Source: Deltaproteobacteria bacterium (lineage in GTDB: Bacteria > Myxococcota_A > Polyangia > Polyangiales > Ga0077539). From it: a DNA stretch of 64,000 nucleotides. Positions 17,295 through 25,946 of this stretch are shown in pieces (positions within the stretch are counted from its first letter, which is position 1; each line of letters begins with the position of its first letter). The position numbers were made by a program, and so were the translations under genes. The DNA lies in contig CANJUR010000006.1 of assembly GCA_947477565.1 (NCBI GenBank), positions 1 through 64,000 of the forward strand, in the 5' to 3' direction. Below the pieces are notes generated by a model that worked only from the letters and a program-made list of their open reading frames with translations, was not told where the DNA came from and did not search any database.

Positions 17295-18152
17295 ATGGCA
17301 TCCCCACACCTCATCGCGATCGCGAATCAGAAGGGTGGCGTCGGCAAGACGACCACGGCGGTCAACCTCGCGGCGGGCTTCGCGCTTCGTGGATTGAAAA
17401 CCCTACTCGTTGATCTCGACATTCAGGGGAGCGCTAGCGCGTGTCTGGGGATGACACCCTCAGAGAGCGCGGTGGACGTGGCCCGGGTGCTGATGGAAGA
17501 GCGCCCGCTCGACGCGGCGGTGGTGCCAACGCGCATCGAGAACCTCTCGTTGGCTCCGGCGGGCGAGGCGATGGCTCTTGTCGATCTGCACCTCGCGTCG
17601 GCGTTCGGACGAGAGCGGGTGTTCGAGCGCACGCTGCGATGCGCCGGAGTGCAGGCGATGGATGTCGTGGTCATCGACACGGCGCCGTATCTCGGGCTTC
17701 TGACCGTCAATGCGCTCGTTGCTGCACAGAAGGTGCTCATCCCGGTGTCGTGCGAGTACCTGCCGATGCTCGGACTGAAGTTACTGGGCGACACGCTCGC
17801 CCGTCTGCGCGATCGGGCGGGCGGGAAAGCCGAGGTGCTCGGGTACCTGCTGACCATGGTCGATCGTCGTGAGCGCATCACCGTGGAGGTCGAGGAACTG
17901 CTGCGCGCGCGCTTCGGGACGGAGGTGTTTGACGGGGTGATTCGAGCCAACACACACCACAAAGCCGCGCCCTCGCACCGGAAGACCATCTTCGAGCACG
18001 AGCCAGAGGGTGGCCGTGGACGCGAGGATTACGAGGGGCTCACCTCGGAGGTGATGTCTCGGCTCGGGCTCATCGGCGTGCGGCGCAAGCCACTCGCGCG
18101 GCGACTGACTTCGGGGACGGCTGAAGCGAAGGCAAAGCGTCGGGTGGGCTGA
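17295..18152 (+). CDS. ParA/Soj-family ATPase (orphan)
   Basis: This 285-residue deviant-Walker ATPase has the P-loop ANQKGGVGKTTTAVNLA (KGGVGKT, signature Lys present), the A' motif LLVDLDIQGSAS with Gln after Asp-Ile, and VVVIDTAPYLG as switch/Walker B. VLIPVSCEYLPMLGLKLL follows as in chromosome-partitioning ParA/Soj proteins. The basic C-terminus (RRKPLARRLTSGTAEAKAKRRVG) could aid non-specific DNA binding. No parB gene or parS-like repeat is seen nearby, so it may position a protein cargo such as a chemosensory cluster or secretion machine rather than DNA. The ATG at 17295 starts directly before the P-loop; no good ribosome site precedes it. Confidence 0.88.
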   Translation: MASPHLIAIANQKGGVGKTTTAVNLAAGFALRGLKTLLVDLDIQGSASACLGMTPSESAVDVARVLMEERPLDAAVVPTRIENLSLAPAGEAMALVDLHLASAFGRERVFERTLRCAGVQAMDVVVIDTAPYLGLLTVNALVAAQKVLIPVSCEYLPMLGLKLLGDTLARLRDRAGGKAEVLGYLLTMVDRRERITVEVEELLRARFGTEVFDGVIRANTHHKAAPSHRKTIFEHEPEGGRGREDYEGLTSEVMSRLGLIGVRRKPLARRLTSGTAEAKAKRRVG

Positions 18153-18240
18153 GCAAGGGCTCCGTCACGCAAAAAGAATCAGGCGGAGAAGTGCACGCGG
18201 GCTTGCAACCGGGGTCCGCGTTTCCTACGGTTCACCCACT

Positions 18241-20658
18241 GTGACGCGAGAAGACGAATCTACGACTGCGGGTCCTGGGTCCATCGAGATCCTCCCAATA
18301 CTGCCGCTACGCAACGCGGTTTTGTTTCCCGCGGCGGTGGTGCCGATCAACGTCGGGCGCGCCCGTTCCGTGCGCCTCGTCGAAGAGTTGATGCACCAGG
18401 AGCAGCGGCTGGTGGCGGTGGTGACGCAGAAGTCACCGGATACTGAAGATCCGACCCAGGCTGACCTCTACGAGATGGGCACGATTGCCCGCATCGTGAA
18501 GGTGATCAAGTTGGGGGCTTCGAACTATTCAGTGCTTCTGCAAGGCGTTGCCCGCATGAAGCTCGTGGGCATGGCCGGGGAGGCGCCGTACCTGCGCGGT
18601 CGCGTTCAGAGGGTGACCGAGAACCTCTCGCGCAGCCCAGAGATCGAGCGCATCTCGCGAGAGCTGCGAGAGGTCGCCCGCGCGCTGGGCGAGTTCTCCC
18701 CGCCTGTCCCGCGTGAACTGGTGACCGTTGCGGAGAACGCCGCGGAGCCGGGCTCGCTGGCCGACCTCGTGGCGTTGCATCTCCCGACCCCACCGGTAAC
18801 CCCTGCCGATCGGCAGCAGGTGTTGGAGGCCGAGGATCTCGAAGAGCGCCTCCGCCTTGCGCACCATCTGGCCCGCCGGGTCCATGAACTTCACCGCGTC
18901 CGCAAGGAGGTGCACCAACTGGTGACCGGTGAGATGGGCCGAAGCGAGCGCGAGGAGATTCTCCGCGCGCAACTGAAGACCATCAAGGAAGAGCTCGGCG
19001 AGACCGACGAGAGCGAGGAAGAACTCGACCAGCTTCGGGAGCGCGTCGCAAAGGCGAAGCTGCCCCAGGAGATCGAGAAAGTCGCCAAGCGTCAGCTCGG
19101 TCGCCTGCGCGCGATGCAGGGACACTCCGCGGAATATCAGGTGACGCGGACGTACATCGAGTGGCTCGCCGACATCCCCTGGAGCCGCTCGACGGACGAT
19201 CGGTTCGATGTTGAGGCCGTGCGACGCACGCTCGACGAGGACCATTTCGGCCTGGAGAAGCCCAAGAAGCGCATTGTCGAGTACGTCGCCGTGCGCAAGC
19301 TACGCAAGGACGGGCGCGGTCCGATTCTCTGCTTCATCGGGCCGCCCGGTGTCGGGAAGACCTCGCTCGCGAAGAGTATCGCGCGTGCGATCGGCCGACA
19401 GATGGTGCGCATCTCGCTCGGTGGGGTGAGAGACGAGGCCGAGATTCGTGGACACCGACGCACGTACGTCGGAGCGCTCCCGGGACGCATCGTGCAGGCG
19501 ATGAAGAAGGCCGGCACCATCAACCCGATCCTCATCCTCGATGAGGTCGACAAGATGGGTGCGGATGTCCGCGGCGATCCCGCCTCGGCGCTGCTTGAGG
19601 TGCTCGATCCTGATCAGAACAGCACCTTCGTCGATCACTACATCGACGTGCCGTACGACATCTCTCACGCGATGTTCATCTGCACGGCGAACAACCGGGA
19701 GACCATCCCGGCGCCGTTGCTCGATCGCATGGAGGTCATCGAGATCTCGGGGTACACCCGGGTCGAGAAACTCCACATTGCGAAGGAGTACATCGGCCCG
19801 AAGGCGCTCGAAGAGCACGGGCTGACCAGCGATCGTCTGGAATGGCACGACGACGGCTTCAAAGCGCTGATCGAGAGCTACACGCGCGAGGCCGGCGTGC
19901 GTAACCTGACGCGGGAAATCGCGGCGGTTTGTCGCGCGGTCGCGGTGCGTCTGGCTTCCGGCGAGGACGTCCACGAGGTGGCGACGGGGGCATTTGTCGA
20001 GAGCGTGATGGGGCCGCCTAAGTTCCTCGACGAGGGGGCAGAGCGCGCGCCCGGGGTGGGGATCGTAGCGGGTCTCGCGTGGACGCCCGTTGGGGGAGTG
20101 ATCCTCTTCATCGAGGCGACGAAGTACGCGGGCAAGGGCAATATTTCCATCACGGGCCAGCTAGGCAACGTGATGAAAGAGTCCGTCGCCGCGGCCTTTA
20201 GCTGGGTGCGAACCAACGCGGAGCACCTCGGTATTGATCAGGAGATGCTCGCCAGTACCGACATTCACCTCCACGTCCCGGCGGGTGGAACCCCGAAGGA
20301 TGGCCCCAGCGCGGGCGTCGCGATGGTTACGGCGATTACCTCACTGATGACCGGGCGACCCGTGCGTAGTGACCTTGCGATGACCGGGGAGATTACCCTG
20401 CGCGGCATCGTCACTCCGATCGGCGGCGTGAAGGAGAAGGTTCTCGCGGCACATCGGGCGGGCATCAAGCATGTGCTGCTCCCGGCGCGTAACGGAAAGG
20501 ACCTCGAAGACATCCCGCAGGAGGTGCGTGACGAGCTGCGTATCGACCTCTGCAGCAAGATCGACGAAGTGCTCGCGTTCGCCCTGCTCGAGCGCCCCGC
20601 GTCTCCGGTTCTGCCCCGCGCCGATGACGACGACGCGGCTGTCGAAGCCGGACGCTGA
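18241..20658 (+). CDS. lon: ATP-dependent protease Lon
   Basis: This 805-residue cytosolic AAA+ protease degrades misfolded and regulatory proteins. The N-terminal substrate-binding LAN domain (IEILPILPLRNAVLFPAAVV) covers about residues 15-210. The ATPase domain has Walker A GPPGVGKTSLAKSIA and Walker B ILILDEVDKMG. The C-terminal protease domain has the Ser-Lys dyad Ser690 (KDGPSAGVAM) and Lys733 (GGVKEKVLAAHRAG), 43 residues apart as in Escherichia coli Lon. Length and order are standard. The GTG start opens the conserved N-terminus. Myxobacteria often carry two Lon proteins (LonV and LonD); which one this is cannot be decided here. The gene for a membrane HExxH protein overlaps its 3' end. 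Confidence 0.97.
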   Translation: MTREDESTTAGPGSIEILPILPLRNAVLFPAAVVPINVGRARSVRLVEELMHQEQRLVAVVTQKSPDTEDPTQADLYEMGTIARIVKVIKLGASNYSVLLQGVARMKLVGMAGEAPYLRGRVQRVTENLSRSPEIERISRELREVARALGEFSPPVPRELVTVAENAAEPGSLADLVALHLPTPPVTPADRQQVLEAEDLEERLRLAHHLARRVHELHRVRKEVHQLVTGEMGRSEREEILRAQLKTIKEELGETDESEEELDQLRERVAKAKLPQEIEKVAKRQLGRLRAMQGHSAEYQVTRTYIEWLADIPWSRSTDDRFDVEAVRRTLDEDHFGLEKPKKRIVEYVAVRKLRKDGRGPILCFIGPPGVGKTSLAKSIARAIGRQMVRISLGGVRDEAEIRGHRRTYVGALPGRIVQAMKKAGTINPILILDEVDKMGADVRGDPASALLEVLDPDQNSTFVDHYIDVPYDISHAMFICTANNRETIPAPLLDRMEVIEISGYTRVEKLHIAKEYIGPKALEEHGLTSDRLEWHDDGFKALIESYTREAGVRNLTREIAAVCRAVAVRLASGEDVHEVATGAFVESVMGPPKFLDEGAERAPGVGIVAGLAWTPVGGVILFIEATKYAGKGNISITGQLGNVMKESVAAAFSWVRTNAEHLGIDQEMLASTDIHLHVPAGGTPKDGPSAGVAMVTAITSLMTGRPVRSDLAMTGEITLRGIVTPIGGVKEKVLAAHRAGIKHVLLPARNGKDLEDIPQEVRDELRIDLCSKIDEVLAFALLERPASPVLPRADDDDAAVEAGR

Positions 20659-22948
20659 GAATCCGCCGCTGCTCGCCACTGCGCTCGTCGCGTCGTGGCG
20701 GGTACGCGGGGCAGCGGTGCTCGCCGTCGTCCTCGGTTTCTCTCTCTGGACTAACCATCTCACTGATCACATTGGCTACGCGTCGAGCCTGGTCGTCGGG
20801 CTCGTCGGGAGCATGATGTCCGCGGTGGTCGGAGTGCGTGTCGCCCAGGTCGCGCGAGGCCACCGTGGAGCCTCCGTGGCCATCGCGGCGGTGCTCTCCG
20901 GCTTCGCGTTTGTCCTCGTCCCGCTGGTGATCGTGCTCGTCCGCGGGCTGGTTGCTCCGGCGTGCGCGCCCGCTACGGGTGCCGTCTACGCGCTGCTCTT
21001 TGCCTTACCAGGACCTGTATTGGCAGCGCTGCTTGGAGCCTCCTTCGGAGGCGCTACCCATCGCCGTGGATTGGGCAGCGCGCTCGCGGTGCTCTTGGTT
21101 CCGGCGTTCGTCGCGTGGAGCCTCATCCGCTTCTACGCCACGCCCACGATCTTCGCGTTTGACCCGTTTTATGGCTTCTTCCCCGGCGCCATCTATGACG
21201 AGCGAGTTCCGCTCACCGTCGCGCACGTCACGCATCGGATCGGCACTCTCGGCTGGATCATCGCCGCCGCCGCGCTCCTCGTCGGCGCCTGGGACGAACG
21301 CTCCGCGAGCCTGTCCATGGCCATCTTTCGCGGCCGACGTCCTGCCTCTCTGGTGTTCGCTTTCGGCCTCGCGCTCGGTCTCGGAATCTACGCAACCGGT
21401 ACGAGTCTTGGGCATCGCCACGACGCGCTGCACATCGCACGCGCTCTCGAGCGGCGGGTCGCGTCGCGCCGTTGCGTTGTGCTCTACGACCGCAGCATCG
21501 ACGCTCACCAGGCGGCGTTGACGATGCGCGACTGCGACGTTCGCGTGGCGCAGCACGAGGACTTTTTCGGGGTGCACCAGGTGCGTCCGATCAAGGTGTT
21601 TCTCTTCGCCAGCGCGACGCAGAAGCGAGAGCTTATGGGCGCCGAAGACACCTACATCGCCAAGCCCTGGCGCAACGAGGTGTACCTCCAATACGCGCCG
21701 TTTCCCCACCCGGTACTGAAGCATGAACTCGCTCACGTCGTGGCGGGCTCGATGGCTGAGGGGCCGTTTCACGTCACTGCGATCGGACGCTGGCTGCCAG
21801 CTCCGGGGCTGATTGAGGGAGCCGCAGTGGCGGCGGCATGGGAGGGCGAGAGCGACGCGAGCCCGCACCAATGGTCGCGCGCAATGATGGAGGCCGGGCT
21901 GACGCCCTCCGTCGCATCGCTGTCGGGCCTCGGCTTCTTCGTCGCCTCGTCTGGGCGCGCATACACGGCCGCGGGGTCGTTCTGCCGATGGTTGATCGAT
22001 ACGCGCGGACGGGCACGCTTCCATCGCTTCTACCGTGATGCTGACGCGCTCGCGGCGTACGGCGAGTCGCTCCCTCTACTCGAGTCGCAGTGGCACTCCT
22101 TTCTCCGGACGGTGCCGACACCCGAGGGAGTGCTCGCGCGGGCTAGGACACGGTTTCGGCGCGCGTCGGTGTTCGGCCGCACGTGTCCGCTGTTGCTCGA
22201 AGATCTGTCGAGGGAGGCGGCCGCGCACCTTGACGCGGGCGATCTCGACGCGGCCGAACGCGAACTGCGTGCGCTCGTTTCCCATGACCCGACGGACCTT
22301 CACTCGCGCGTGATGTTGGCGGTGGCGAGGGTGCGCGCGGGTGACCTTGCGGGGGCGGCGGCGGTGGCGGCCGAAGCTGAGCGAGTCCTCGGCCCCGCGG
22401 CGGGACAGCGCGCGCACTCGCAGGTGGCCGATCAGGTGTGGCGCTGGCGTGGCGCGACGGCGGCCAGGTCGTTTTATGCTGTGCTCGATGCGTCAACGCT
22501 CGACGACGACGAGGCGCGCACGCTGATCATCAAGCGCGCGATGGTCAACCGCGGTGGATCGCGGGCGGAGGTCTTCCGCGACCTGCTTATCGGCCGAGGC
22601 GAGCTTGATCCTTCACCGACCAGCGCGATGGCTCGGCTGAGCCTCGATGCGCAAGCGTTGGGCGATCCGTGGATGGGGTACCTCGCGGGTCGGCAACTAT
22701 TCCTCGCCGAGCGATTTGAACCGGCGTTGGAGGCGCTGCGGGTGGGCGAAATCGCGTCCATCGGCGAGTCGCGTCTGCTTGCAGAGGTGCAGCGAATGCG
22801 GGCGGTCGCGCTCTATCGAAACGGCAACCTCCCGGAGGCCGCGGCGACGTTCTCTGTGCTTGCGGAAGACCAGAGCCGACCGACCGGTGCCCGCGATGCC
22901 GCCGCCGATTGGCTCGATCGCATCCGGCGCGAGTCGCCGCGGCAGTGA
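20624..22948 (+). CDS. Polytopic membrane protein with HExxH metallopeptidase motif and TPR-like tail
   Basis: This encodes 774 residues. About seven hydrophobic helices occupy residues 25-270 (for example VLAVVLGFSLWTNHL and GTLGWIIAAAALLVGAW). An extracytoplasmic domain follows with HELAH (His367, Glu368, His371) and, 27 residues on, GLIEGAAVA with Glu398. This spacing matches gluzincin zinc peptidases (two His and one Glu). The C-terminal 250 residues are helical and Ala-rich with TPR-like repeats (HLDAGDLDAAERELRALVSHDP). It starts within the last 35 bases of lon in another frame, so translation is probably coupled. The arrangement suggests a membrane protease acting with Lon in protein quality control, but that link is inferred. 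I do not recognise a named family. Confidence 0.82.
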   Translation: MTTTRLSKPDAENPPLLATALVASWRVRGAAVLAVVLGFSLWTNHLTDHIGYASSLVVGLVGSMMSAVVGVRVAQVARGHRGASVAIAAVLSGFAFVLVPLVIVLVRGLVAPACAPATGAVYALLFALPGPVLAALLGASFGGATHRRGLGSALAVLLVPAFVAWSLIRFYATPTIFAFDPFYGFFPGAIYDERVPLTVAHVTHRIGTLGWIIAAAALLVGAWDERSASLSMAIFRGRRPASLVFAFGLALGLGIYATGTSLGHRHDALHIARALERRVASRRCVVLYDRSIDAHQAALTMRDCDVRVAQHEDFFGVHQVRPIKVFLFASATQKRELMGAEDTYIAKPWRNEVYLQYAPFPHPVLKHELAHVVAGSMAEGPFHVTAIGRWLPAPGLIEGAAVAAAWEGESDASPHQWSRAMMEAGLTPSVASLSGLGFFVASSGRAYTAAGSFCRWLIDTRGRARFHRFYRDADALAAYGESLPLLESQWHSFLRTVPTPEGVLARARTRFRRASVFGRTCPLLLEDLSREAAAHLDAGDLDAAERELRALVSHDPTDLHSRVMLAVARVRAGDLAGAAAVAAEAERVLGPAAGQRAHSQVADQVWRWRGATAARSFYAVLDASTLDDDEARTLIIKRAMVNRGGSRAEVFRDLLIGRGELDPSPTSAMARLSLDAQALGDPWMGYLAGRQLFLAERFEPALEALRVGEIASIGESRLLAEVQRMRAVALYRNGNLPEAAATFSVLAEDQSRPTGARDAAADWLDRIRRESPRQ

Positions 22949-22972
22949 TTTGTAATCCCTTCCAATAGAAGC

Positions 22973-24319
22973 TTAGACCTTCACACGCGACCAGCGGCCG
23001 AGGTGCCAGCGCCAGGCCGAGAGGCCAGCACGGAGGATCCAATCGGAGCCGCTTCCGAGCCAGACGCCAGCCAGGCCCAGGTGCAGCCCGTGGACGAAGA
23101 AGAGCGTCGCGCTGATGCGCACGACGAGCGAACCAAGTACCGCGATGGCAAAGGCCTCGCGGGTTGACCCAGCCCCGCGGAGCGAGTGGAGCAGTACGAT
23201 GGAGAGCGCCATCGGAACCTGCACGAACGCCCCGGGCAACATCGCGCGCAAGCCCTCGCGGACCTCGGCCCGGTCGTCGAGGAAGACACCCAGAAGCGGC
23301 GCGGCGCCCACGTACAGAACCACCGCAACGACGGCGATCAGCGAGGCGGAGGCGAGGGCGGCGATCCATCCGGCGCGTCGAGCGCCGCTCGGGTCGTTGG
23401 CACCGAGACGCTGCGCGACACGCGCGCCCGCCGCGACGCCGAAGCCGTCCGCCGAGAGGAAGGACACGCTTTCGAGAGAGAGCAACGCCTGATGAGCGGC
23501 CATGGCGACGGGTCCGAGGCCGTTGGTAATGCGCACATAGACCAGGTAGCCGGTGTGATAGAGCGTTCGCTCGCCAAAGGCTCCACCGGAGACGCGCATC
23601 ACGCGGCGCAAGGCGTCGCGCACGTCGAGTCGGCTATCGAACCGGAGGCTCACGGGGATGCCGGGGCGGGACAGCGCCAGGAGCGATAGCGCGGCTTCGA
23701 GCGCGAGGGCCGAGACGTTGGCGATGGCAGCGCCGCGTGCGCCAAGGCGGGGAAGACCGAAGCGACCGAAGATCAGCACGGCGTTGAGCGCGAGGTTGAG
23801 TGCGTTCGTGGCGAGGGCAATTGCGAGTGGGGTGCGTGTGTCGCCGCCGGCTTGCAGAGCCTGGGTGCACACCATCGCGATGAAGAGCAGCGGCATCGCC
23901 GGGAGCACTACGCCGAGGTAGCGAACGGCCTCGCCGTGCACCGCAGCGGACCCGCCGCCCCCGAGGAGATGGATGAGCGCGTCGAGACCGACGGTGCCGC
24001 CGAGGCCCACGCCGAGCCCGACGCCGAGGCCCACGCCGAGGCTGGCGTACAGAGCGCTCGCCGCCAGTTGACGATTGCCCGCGCCGACCGCGCGACCGAT
24101 GACCGCGAGGGTGCCGACGCCGAAGGCGCCGAAGACGGACTGCAGCGTCCAGGTGAGCGGCCCGGCGATCTGCATCGCTGCGAGGGCCGCGGCGCTGTGG
24201 TGACCGAGGAAGAAGCGGTCCGCCAGGAATACAAGGGTTTGTAAAAGTGACTGTGCCACGGCGGGGAGCGCGAGGGTCAGCGTGGCGCGGAGGTCGTCGC
24301 GGAAGGGAGCGCGGGGCAC
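22973..24319 (-). CDS. MATE-family multidrug/metabolite exporter
   Basis: This 448-residue inner-membrane protein has about twelve hydrophobic helices in two related halves, as in NorM/DinF-type transporters that export cationic compounds by Na+ or H+ antiport. Typical segments are LALPAVAQSLLQTLVFLADRFF at the N-terminus, the AALAAMQIAGPL loop, TQALQAGGDTRTPLAIALATN in the middle and HSLRGAGSTREAFAIAVLGS in the second half. A stretch near residues 93-107 repeats Gly-Val-Gly-Leu three times (LGVGLGVGLGVGLG), matching a short tandem DNA repeat around 24000-24040. The start is GTG. The substrate is unknown. Confidence 0.9.
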   Translation of the reverse strand: MPRAPFRDDLRATLTLALPAVAQSLLQTLVFLADRFFLGHHSAAALAAMQIAGPLTWTLQSVFGAFGVGTLAVIGRAVGAGNRQLAASALYASLGVGLGVGLGVGLGGTVGLDALIHLLGGGGSAAVHGEAVRYLGVVLPAMPLLFIAMVCTQALQAGGDTRTPLAIALATNALNLALNAVLIFGRFGLPRLGARGAAIANVSALALEAALSLLALSRPGIPVSLRFDSRLDVRDALRRVMRVSGGAFGERTLYHTGYLVYVRITNGLGPVAMAAHQALLSLESVSFLSADGFGVAAGARVAQRLGANDPSGARRAGWIAALASASLIAVVAVVLYVGAAPLLGVFLDDRAEVREGLRAMLPGAFVQVPMALSIVLLHSLRGAGSTREAFAIAVLGSLVVRISATLFFVHGLHLGLAGVWLGSGSDWILRAGLSAWRWHLGRWSRVKV

Positions 24320-24472
24320 CTGCGGGGTCTCGGTCAGGAGGGCACTGCTCGTCTAGCTCCGCGGCGAGCTTTGCACTTCTTCACACTCGCCCGCGGGAGA
24401 GCTTCACAGAGCGTTGCCATTGTTCTCGTCGGCGGCGAGCAATGCGCTCCCGCGAACGAGGAGAGACGAGCC

Positions 24473-25018
24473 ATGTTGGGATTCATCGTTGGTACCGCGT
24501 GCTTGATCGGGTTGATTCGGACGCTTCGGCGTGGGTGCTGCGGGCGCGGAGGCTGCGGGTACGGGGGCGGCTGCGGCGGTGGTCGCTGCGGCGGCGGGGA
24601 GGGGTCGGGCCGCGGATCGTGGGGTCACGGCGGCGGTCGTTGGGGCGAGGGCGCTGCGCTGCGTTTCATGCTGCGACCCTTGTTCGAGCGGCTGGCGACG
24701 ACGCCCGGGCAGGAGCGGGTGATCCTCGACGCCGCGGAGTCACTGCGGGCGCGGGTGAAGGCCTCGAAGGAGTCGCTCCGCGTGACCGCGGTCGATGCTG
24801 CAAAGGCGTTTCGCGGGGAGCGCTTCGACGAGGGTGCGATGGGTGAGTCGTTCGCGAAGCAGGACGAGGCGCTCAAGGCTACGCAGAAGTCGATGTTCGA
24901 GGCGCTGCAGAAGGTTCACGACGCGCTCGACGAGAAGCAGCGGCGCGACTTCGCCGAGTACATCGAGCGCTTCACCAGTGCTTCCGGGCGTTGGGGCCAC
25001 GGGCCGTACCGGGCGTAG
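24473..25018 (+). CDS. Spy/CnrX-like envelope sensor with Gly/Cys/His-rich linker
   Basis: This encodes 181 residues. An N-terminal hydrophobic anchor (MLGFIVGTACLIGLIRTL) is followed by a linker made almost only of Gly, Cys, Arg, Trp and His (residues 19-55, with CC, CGYGGGC, RCGGG and GHGG). A helical domain follows (RFMLRPLFERLATTPGQERV, then LKATQKSMFEALQKVHDALDEKQRRDFAEYIERF) with the look of periplasmic heavy-metal sensor/LTXXQ proteins such as CpxP, Spy and CnrX. The ATG at 24473 has GAGGAG upstream. It heads a run of genes that includes a two-component system, so it may be the periplasmic partner of the kinase. The Cys cluster could bind metal; this is inference. Confidence 0.8.
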   Translation: MLGFIVGTACLIGLIRTLRRGCCGRGGCGYGGGCGGGRCGGGEGSGRGSWGHGGGRWGEGAALRFMLRPLFERLATTPGQERVILDAAESLRARVKASKESLRVTAVDAAKAFRGERFDEGAMGESFAKQDEALKATQKSMFEALQKVHDALDEKQRRDFAEYIERFTSASGRWGHGPYRA

Positions 25019-25055
25019 TGCTCATGGTCGGGACGAGACGCGAAGGAGAATGATC

Positions 25056-25235
25056 ATGCGAAGAAACGTGAAGATTCTGGTGTTGGGTCTAGGGGTTCTG
25101 CTGGGCTACGGATCGGGGTTCGCCGGCCTCTGCGCGCATCGACAGCGTCAGCAGGCCTTCGAGCGGCATGTGGCGCAGGTGTGCGTCGATGCGGCGCGCA
25201 ATCCCAACGCGCCGCTCGCGCCGCGGCGCTGGTAG
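25056..25235 (+). CDS. Small membrane protein (59 residues)
   Basis: It starts MRRNVKILVLGLGVLLGYGS, followed by GFAGLCAHRQRQQAFERHVA and a Pro-rich tail. It has one hydrophobic segment (about residues 6-26), a following Cys and a polar C-terminal half. AAGGAG precedes the chosen ATG by seven bases; an in-frame ATG six bases earlier is too close to it. It sits between the Spy-like gene (37 bases before) and the response regulator (16 bases after). The function is unknown; it is likely part of the same envelope-sensing operon. Confidence 0.7.
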   Translation: MRRNVKILVLGLGVLLGYGSGFAGLCAHRQRQQAFERHVAQVCVDAARNPNAPLAPRRW

Positions 25236-25251
25236 GCTTCGCGGGGACAGC

Positions 25252-25941
25252 GTGACGATTCGCGTACTCCACATCGATGACGACGCCCGCTTCGCCGAAC
25301 TGGTGGCGAACTACCTCGCGCAAAACGGGATGGTGGTCACCCACGCGCCAGATGGCGGGCGCGGGCTCGCGATGCTGGAGCGCGCGGATGTCGATGCGGT
25401 GCTCCTCGACGTGATGATGCCCGGCATCGACGGACTCGAGGTGTGTCGGCGCATCCGCGCGAAGCGCAACGTTCCGATCGTGATGTTGACCGCGAAGGGT
25501 GATGAGACCGACCGCATCGTCGGCCTCGAACTGGGGGCGGACGACTATCTCCCGAAGCCATGTTCTCCGCGCGAGTTGCTGGCGCGGCTGCGCGCTGTGC
25601 TCCGGCGGACGCAGCCCGAGGCGACGGCCGATCGGCTCGTCGCAGGCCGCATCTCGATTGACGTCCCCGGCCGCGAAGTAAATGTCGATGACCGCCGAAT
25701 TGAACTGACGGGCCTGGAGTTTGATCTCCTGGTCGCGCTGGCGCGCAAGGCTGGTCGCGTGGTCTCGCGGGAGTCGCTGCTCGCGGGCGCCGGCCGCGAC
25801 GACGTAAACATCGGCGAGCGTGCCGTGGACGTCCATGTGTCGCATTTGCGCCAGAAGCTCGGTGACGACCCCCGCTCACCGACGATGATTCGCACCATCC
25901 GCGGCGTGGGCTATGTCCTCCTTCGGGAAGGGGAGGCGTAG
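25252..25941 (+). CDS. OmpR/CpxR-type response regulator
   Basis: This encodes 229 residues from GTG. The receiver domain (1-120) has the acidic pair in HIDDDARF, phospho-acceptor Asp53 (VLLDVMMPGIDG), Thr in MLTAKG and Lys in YLPKPCSPREL. The C-terminal winged-helix DNA-binding domain (about 130-228) has LTGLEFDLLVALARKAGRVVS and VDVHVSHLRQKLGDDPRSP, ending TIRGVGYVL. It should activate or repress genes after phosphorylation by the kinase encoded next, whose start is five bases on. The closest resemblance is to CpxR-like regulators, which fits the Spy-like gene at the head of the operon. Confidence 0.95.
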   Translation: MTIRVLHIDDDARFAELVANYLAQNGMVVTHAPDGGRGLAMLERADVDAVLLDVMMPGIDGLEVCRRIRAKRNVPIVMLTAKGDETDRIVGLELGADDYLPKPCSPRELLARLRAVLRRTQPEATADRLVAGRISIDVPGREVNVDDRRIELTGLEFDLLVALARKAGRVVSRESLLAGAGRDDVNIGERAVDVHVSHLRQKLGDDPRSPTMIRTIRGVGYVLLREGEA

Positions 25942-25946
25942 GCGTC

